Positions 58,001-60,000 of a stretch of 60,000 nucleotides of DNA are shown here, piece after piece. Positions within the stretch are counted from its first letter, which is position 1. Each line of letters opens with the position of its first letter. Origin of the DNA: Takakia lepidozioides. Lineage: Eukaryota > Streptophyta > Takakiopsida > Takakiales > Takakiaceae. The notes beneath the pieces were generated by a model. That model did not search any database and was not told the origin of the DNA. It saw only the letters and a program-made list of their open reading frames with translations. The DNA lies in assembly GCA_030704615.1 (NCBI GenBank), contig CM060733.1, forward strand, positions 51,276,001 through 51,336,000. The letters are read 5' to 3'. The position numbers and the translations under genes were made by a program.

Positions 58001-59384
58001 CACCCACCAGGCACTTGTCACAATCTTACTGTCCCATGCTTGACTCCTGCATACCTGGGGAGCCCCAATATACCCACAGACACTAGCATTGTCATGCACA
58101 CTTGTACCCAGGCATATAATAGCACTGCAACCATAATAGGTTTCATCTGGAACCGGTTGCTGTCACATAGGGGACATATAATCCAAGCATCTTCTCATCC
58201 CTGTAGAATGCAGATATGTGCACATGACTCAATGCTGCAGTGGCTTAATCGCATTCATAGGAGATCACATACAGTGCAGTGGAAATATTAGAGGGAGAAA
58301 GAGTACAGGAGGATAAAGAAACAGATATACGGAGAGGAGGGGAGAGAGGACAAACGAATGATGTAGGAAATTTGACATGGACGTACAGTGAAACAGCCAG
58401 CCTGATTGATGGTAAGAGGCGGTATAGGACGCCCAGGGTCAAGATTTTTAATCACGGTGCTTGAAGCGCCGTGCATATCTGCATGCACATACCTTTGTAC
58501 CCATAGCCCCAGCCTGTCTCAGTACCCTTTCAGTATATATAAATAGGTGCTATCAAAGCCCAATATATGCCTCTGTTTAAACAGCACATCTAAGAGTTTA
58601 TGATGCTCAAGTACAGGACATACAGGTCACCCTTTTTCATGTAGCGCTTCACCACAAGCTCATTCTGTTGCGCATCGCGGCCACTGACCACCAAATAATT
58701 CTCGCTGCTGATGAACCAGTTAAACTTTTCAAACCAGTGAACCTTACGTAGATGTGATATTGCTGCCACACTCTTTGCCTGGCCAACCATCCAGAGGGTT
58801 TGGAGTTAATTTCCATGACGGTGGTTTGAATTCCAGGAAGAATGAGGCAGTAAATGTATAAACACTGCTATCTGCACTCACTTCTGTTGGAAAAGTAGCA
58901 TTAAAACTAAAAAGTGCACAAGGACAAACATGACCATCAATCGCCAAAGCACTGTGAAGTTCACAGATGGAATAAATTGAAACCAAACTGTTCTGGCAGT
59001 TTACCTGATTGGCGAAATGACACGATCCAACCTAAGGCGACCAGATGCTCTGAGGATTCTGTTAATGTGACTGACTTAACTATAACGAGATCATGGAGAA
59101 ACCCTCCCCCCAAAAAATGTTGAGAGAACACCTCCAGTTTTCACAATCTTTTCAATAGTATGTGCACAAGGTCAGAGCAAGTATTGAATCAACTAGCAAA
59201 ACACAATCCATACAAGGTCCACTTTTTCTACCTGGGCCAGCTGTTGCTGAGTCTTCTTCTCAGCTGCCTTGAATGCCTTTACATGTGCAGCTACTGTCTT
59301 ATCTTGTTTGGTGGCATGCCGCTTCTTCAGCTCAAACCAGCGCCGTGCGTTAGCATGTGCTGACTGGGCTAGATCCACCTCCAC
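55078..59384 (-). CDS. NEMF: NEMF/RQC2 (Tae2) ribosome quality control factor, C-terminal part
   Basis: Eight phase-consistent exons on the minus strand: 59384-59232, 58778-58624, 58492-58387, 58054-57047, 56710-56599, 56365-56198, 55807-55490 and 55271-55078, giving 737 residues; the N-terminal NFACT-N part lies beyond the window. The coiled-coil ([20 protein letters not shown]) is followed by the NFACT-R domain: [54 protein letters not shown], then [20 protein letters not shown] and [21 protein letters not shown] long acidic linker in the 1-kb exon ends in a basic KAERRKLKK-type patch. A CCHC knuckle [14 protein letters not shown] follows, as in plant members (Arabidopsis EMB1441), then the NFACT-C domain ([40 protein letters not shown]). 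NEMF binds stalled 60S subunits, recruits Listerin and elongates C-terminal tails; the same role here is inferred from family. Confidence 0.95.
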
Positions 59385-60000
59385 CTGTCCATAGCAGGTC
59401 CTAACATGTTTACACTAGCAGCTGATTCATCTGTGCAGTTCCAAACAGTTGAGTCCTAGTGTTGTGATCGACTGTGATTCTAAAGAAAGCTGTCTTGTAG
59501 CTGATGGCTACTGGTCAAGAAAAAATTCATTCACAAATTTAGTAGAGCTCTGCCACCTTTTGTACCGGCCTGCACGGCTGCATTTTTCATGGTCAACAGC
59601 TGCAAGGGATCAACCACAGGTACTAATCATCTTTACTTCTAATAGAAAATATCTGATTCCCACTACTCCACCATGCTATCAGGTGACCCACTTGCACACC
59701 TTCCAGAATCCATCATGAAATGGGAAAACCTCAGAGGTGTTATACAGTCGGATTGCGATGGTGCAAATGCATGTAGCCTTGTACACCTCAACAATAGCAT
59801 TGTCTAATGAACTCTTCCAGACAAGCACTGGGGTATTCCTCTGAGAATCCCTCATTTCATGAGTGCTAGGGCACTGCCAACAACAGAGCACTCATCGGAG
59901 GATGGATACAGCTAACAAACAGAAATATGGGGCCTCATGGATTGGGCCTCCAATCCTCACATGATCTGAAGGGAAATGGAGGTATAATAGTATACCTACT
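59385..60000. other. Probable intron of NEMF, no exon seen
   Basis: The gene must continue upstream on the minus strand, since the exon starting at 59384 is preceded by an AG acceptor. No NFACT-N exon was recognised in the last 616 bases. Confidence 0.5.

Overview
The window is nuclear DNA of a green plant of the streptophyte lineage. It carries twelve intron-split or intronless genes whose best family matches are plant genes: CRL, ECHIDNA, a SEX4-type glucan phosphatase, plant-type NEMF with a CCHC knuckle, SmD2, NOP16, a CDC25/ACR2-type rhodanese phosphatase and a DUF3475/DUF668 protein. Introns are mostly 80-600 bp with GT-AG ends, intergenic distances are about 1 kb outside repeat zones, and there is no operon-like packing. 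Base composition and repeats suggest a bryophyte-like or related genome, but nothing here fixes the genus. I rebuilt exons by hand from splice phase plus remembered family patterns, so single boundaries may be off. Exon sets described as phase-consistent were checked codon by codon.

Layout. 912-4359 (+) glycine-rich CCHC zinc-knuckle gene with a one-base frameshift in a G run. 5463-10033 (-) chloroplast-type methyltransferase. 11042-13917 (+) ECHIDNA with a LINE remnant in its third intron. 13918-22451 is a repeat zone: an AT-rich array of two alternating repeat blocks, a cluster of short GAYRTGGC motifs, and a decayed SWIM-finger transposase gene. 22452-26122 is AT-rich intergenic DNA with a SINE-like element. 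26123-29578 (+) CRL. 30592-32594 (-) CDC25/ACR2. 34656-36494 (+) intronless DUF668 gene. 37706-42587 (+) SEX4-like phosphatase. 43369-44816 (-) NOP16. 46117-48211 (-) BTB protein. 49370-51174 (+) SmD2. 53024-54311 (+) CBS-pair protein. 55078-59384 (-) NEMF/RQC2, cut off by the window end.

The genes are mostly housekeeping: plastid division and starch metabolism (CRL, SEX4), secretory traffic (ECHIDNA), splicing (SmD2), ribosome biogenesis (NOP16) and ribosome-associated quality control (NEMF). They form head-to-head pairs (methyltransferase/ECHIDNA, CDC25/DUF668, BTB/SmD2) and convergent pairs (zinc knuckle/methyltransferase, CRL/CDC25, SEX4/NOP16, CBS/NEMF), with no sign of a shared pathway cluster. 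I found no CRISPR array, no prokaryote-style defence system and no viral gene. The most informative oddities are small: a 5-nt coding exon in SmD2 with a tandemly duplicated, donor-dead copy; a 231-bp duplication of part of a CRL exon; a LINE 3' tail scattered through introns and promoters; and three separate SINE-like heads with pol III boxes.
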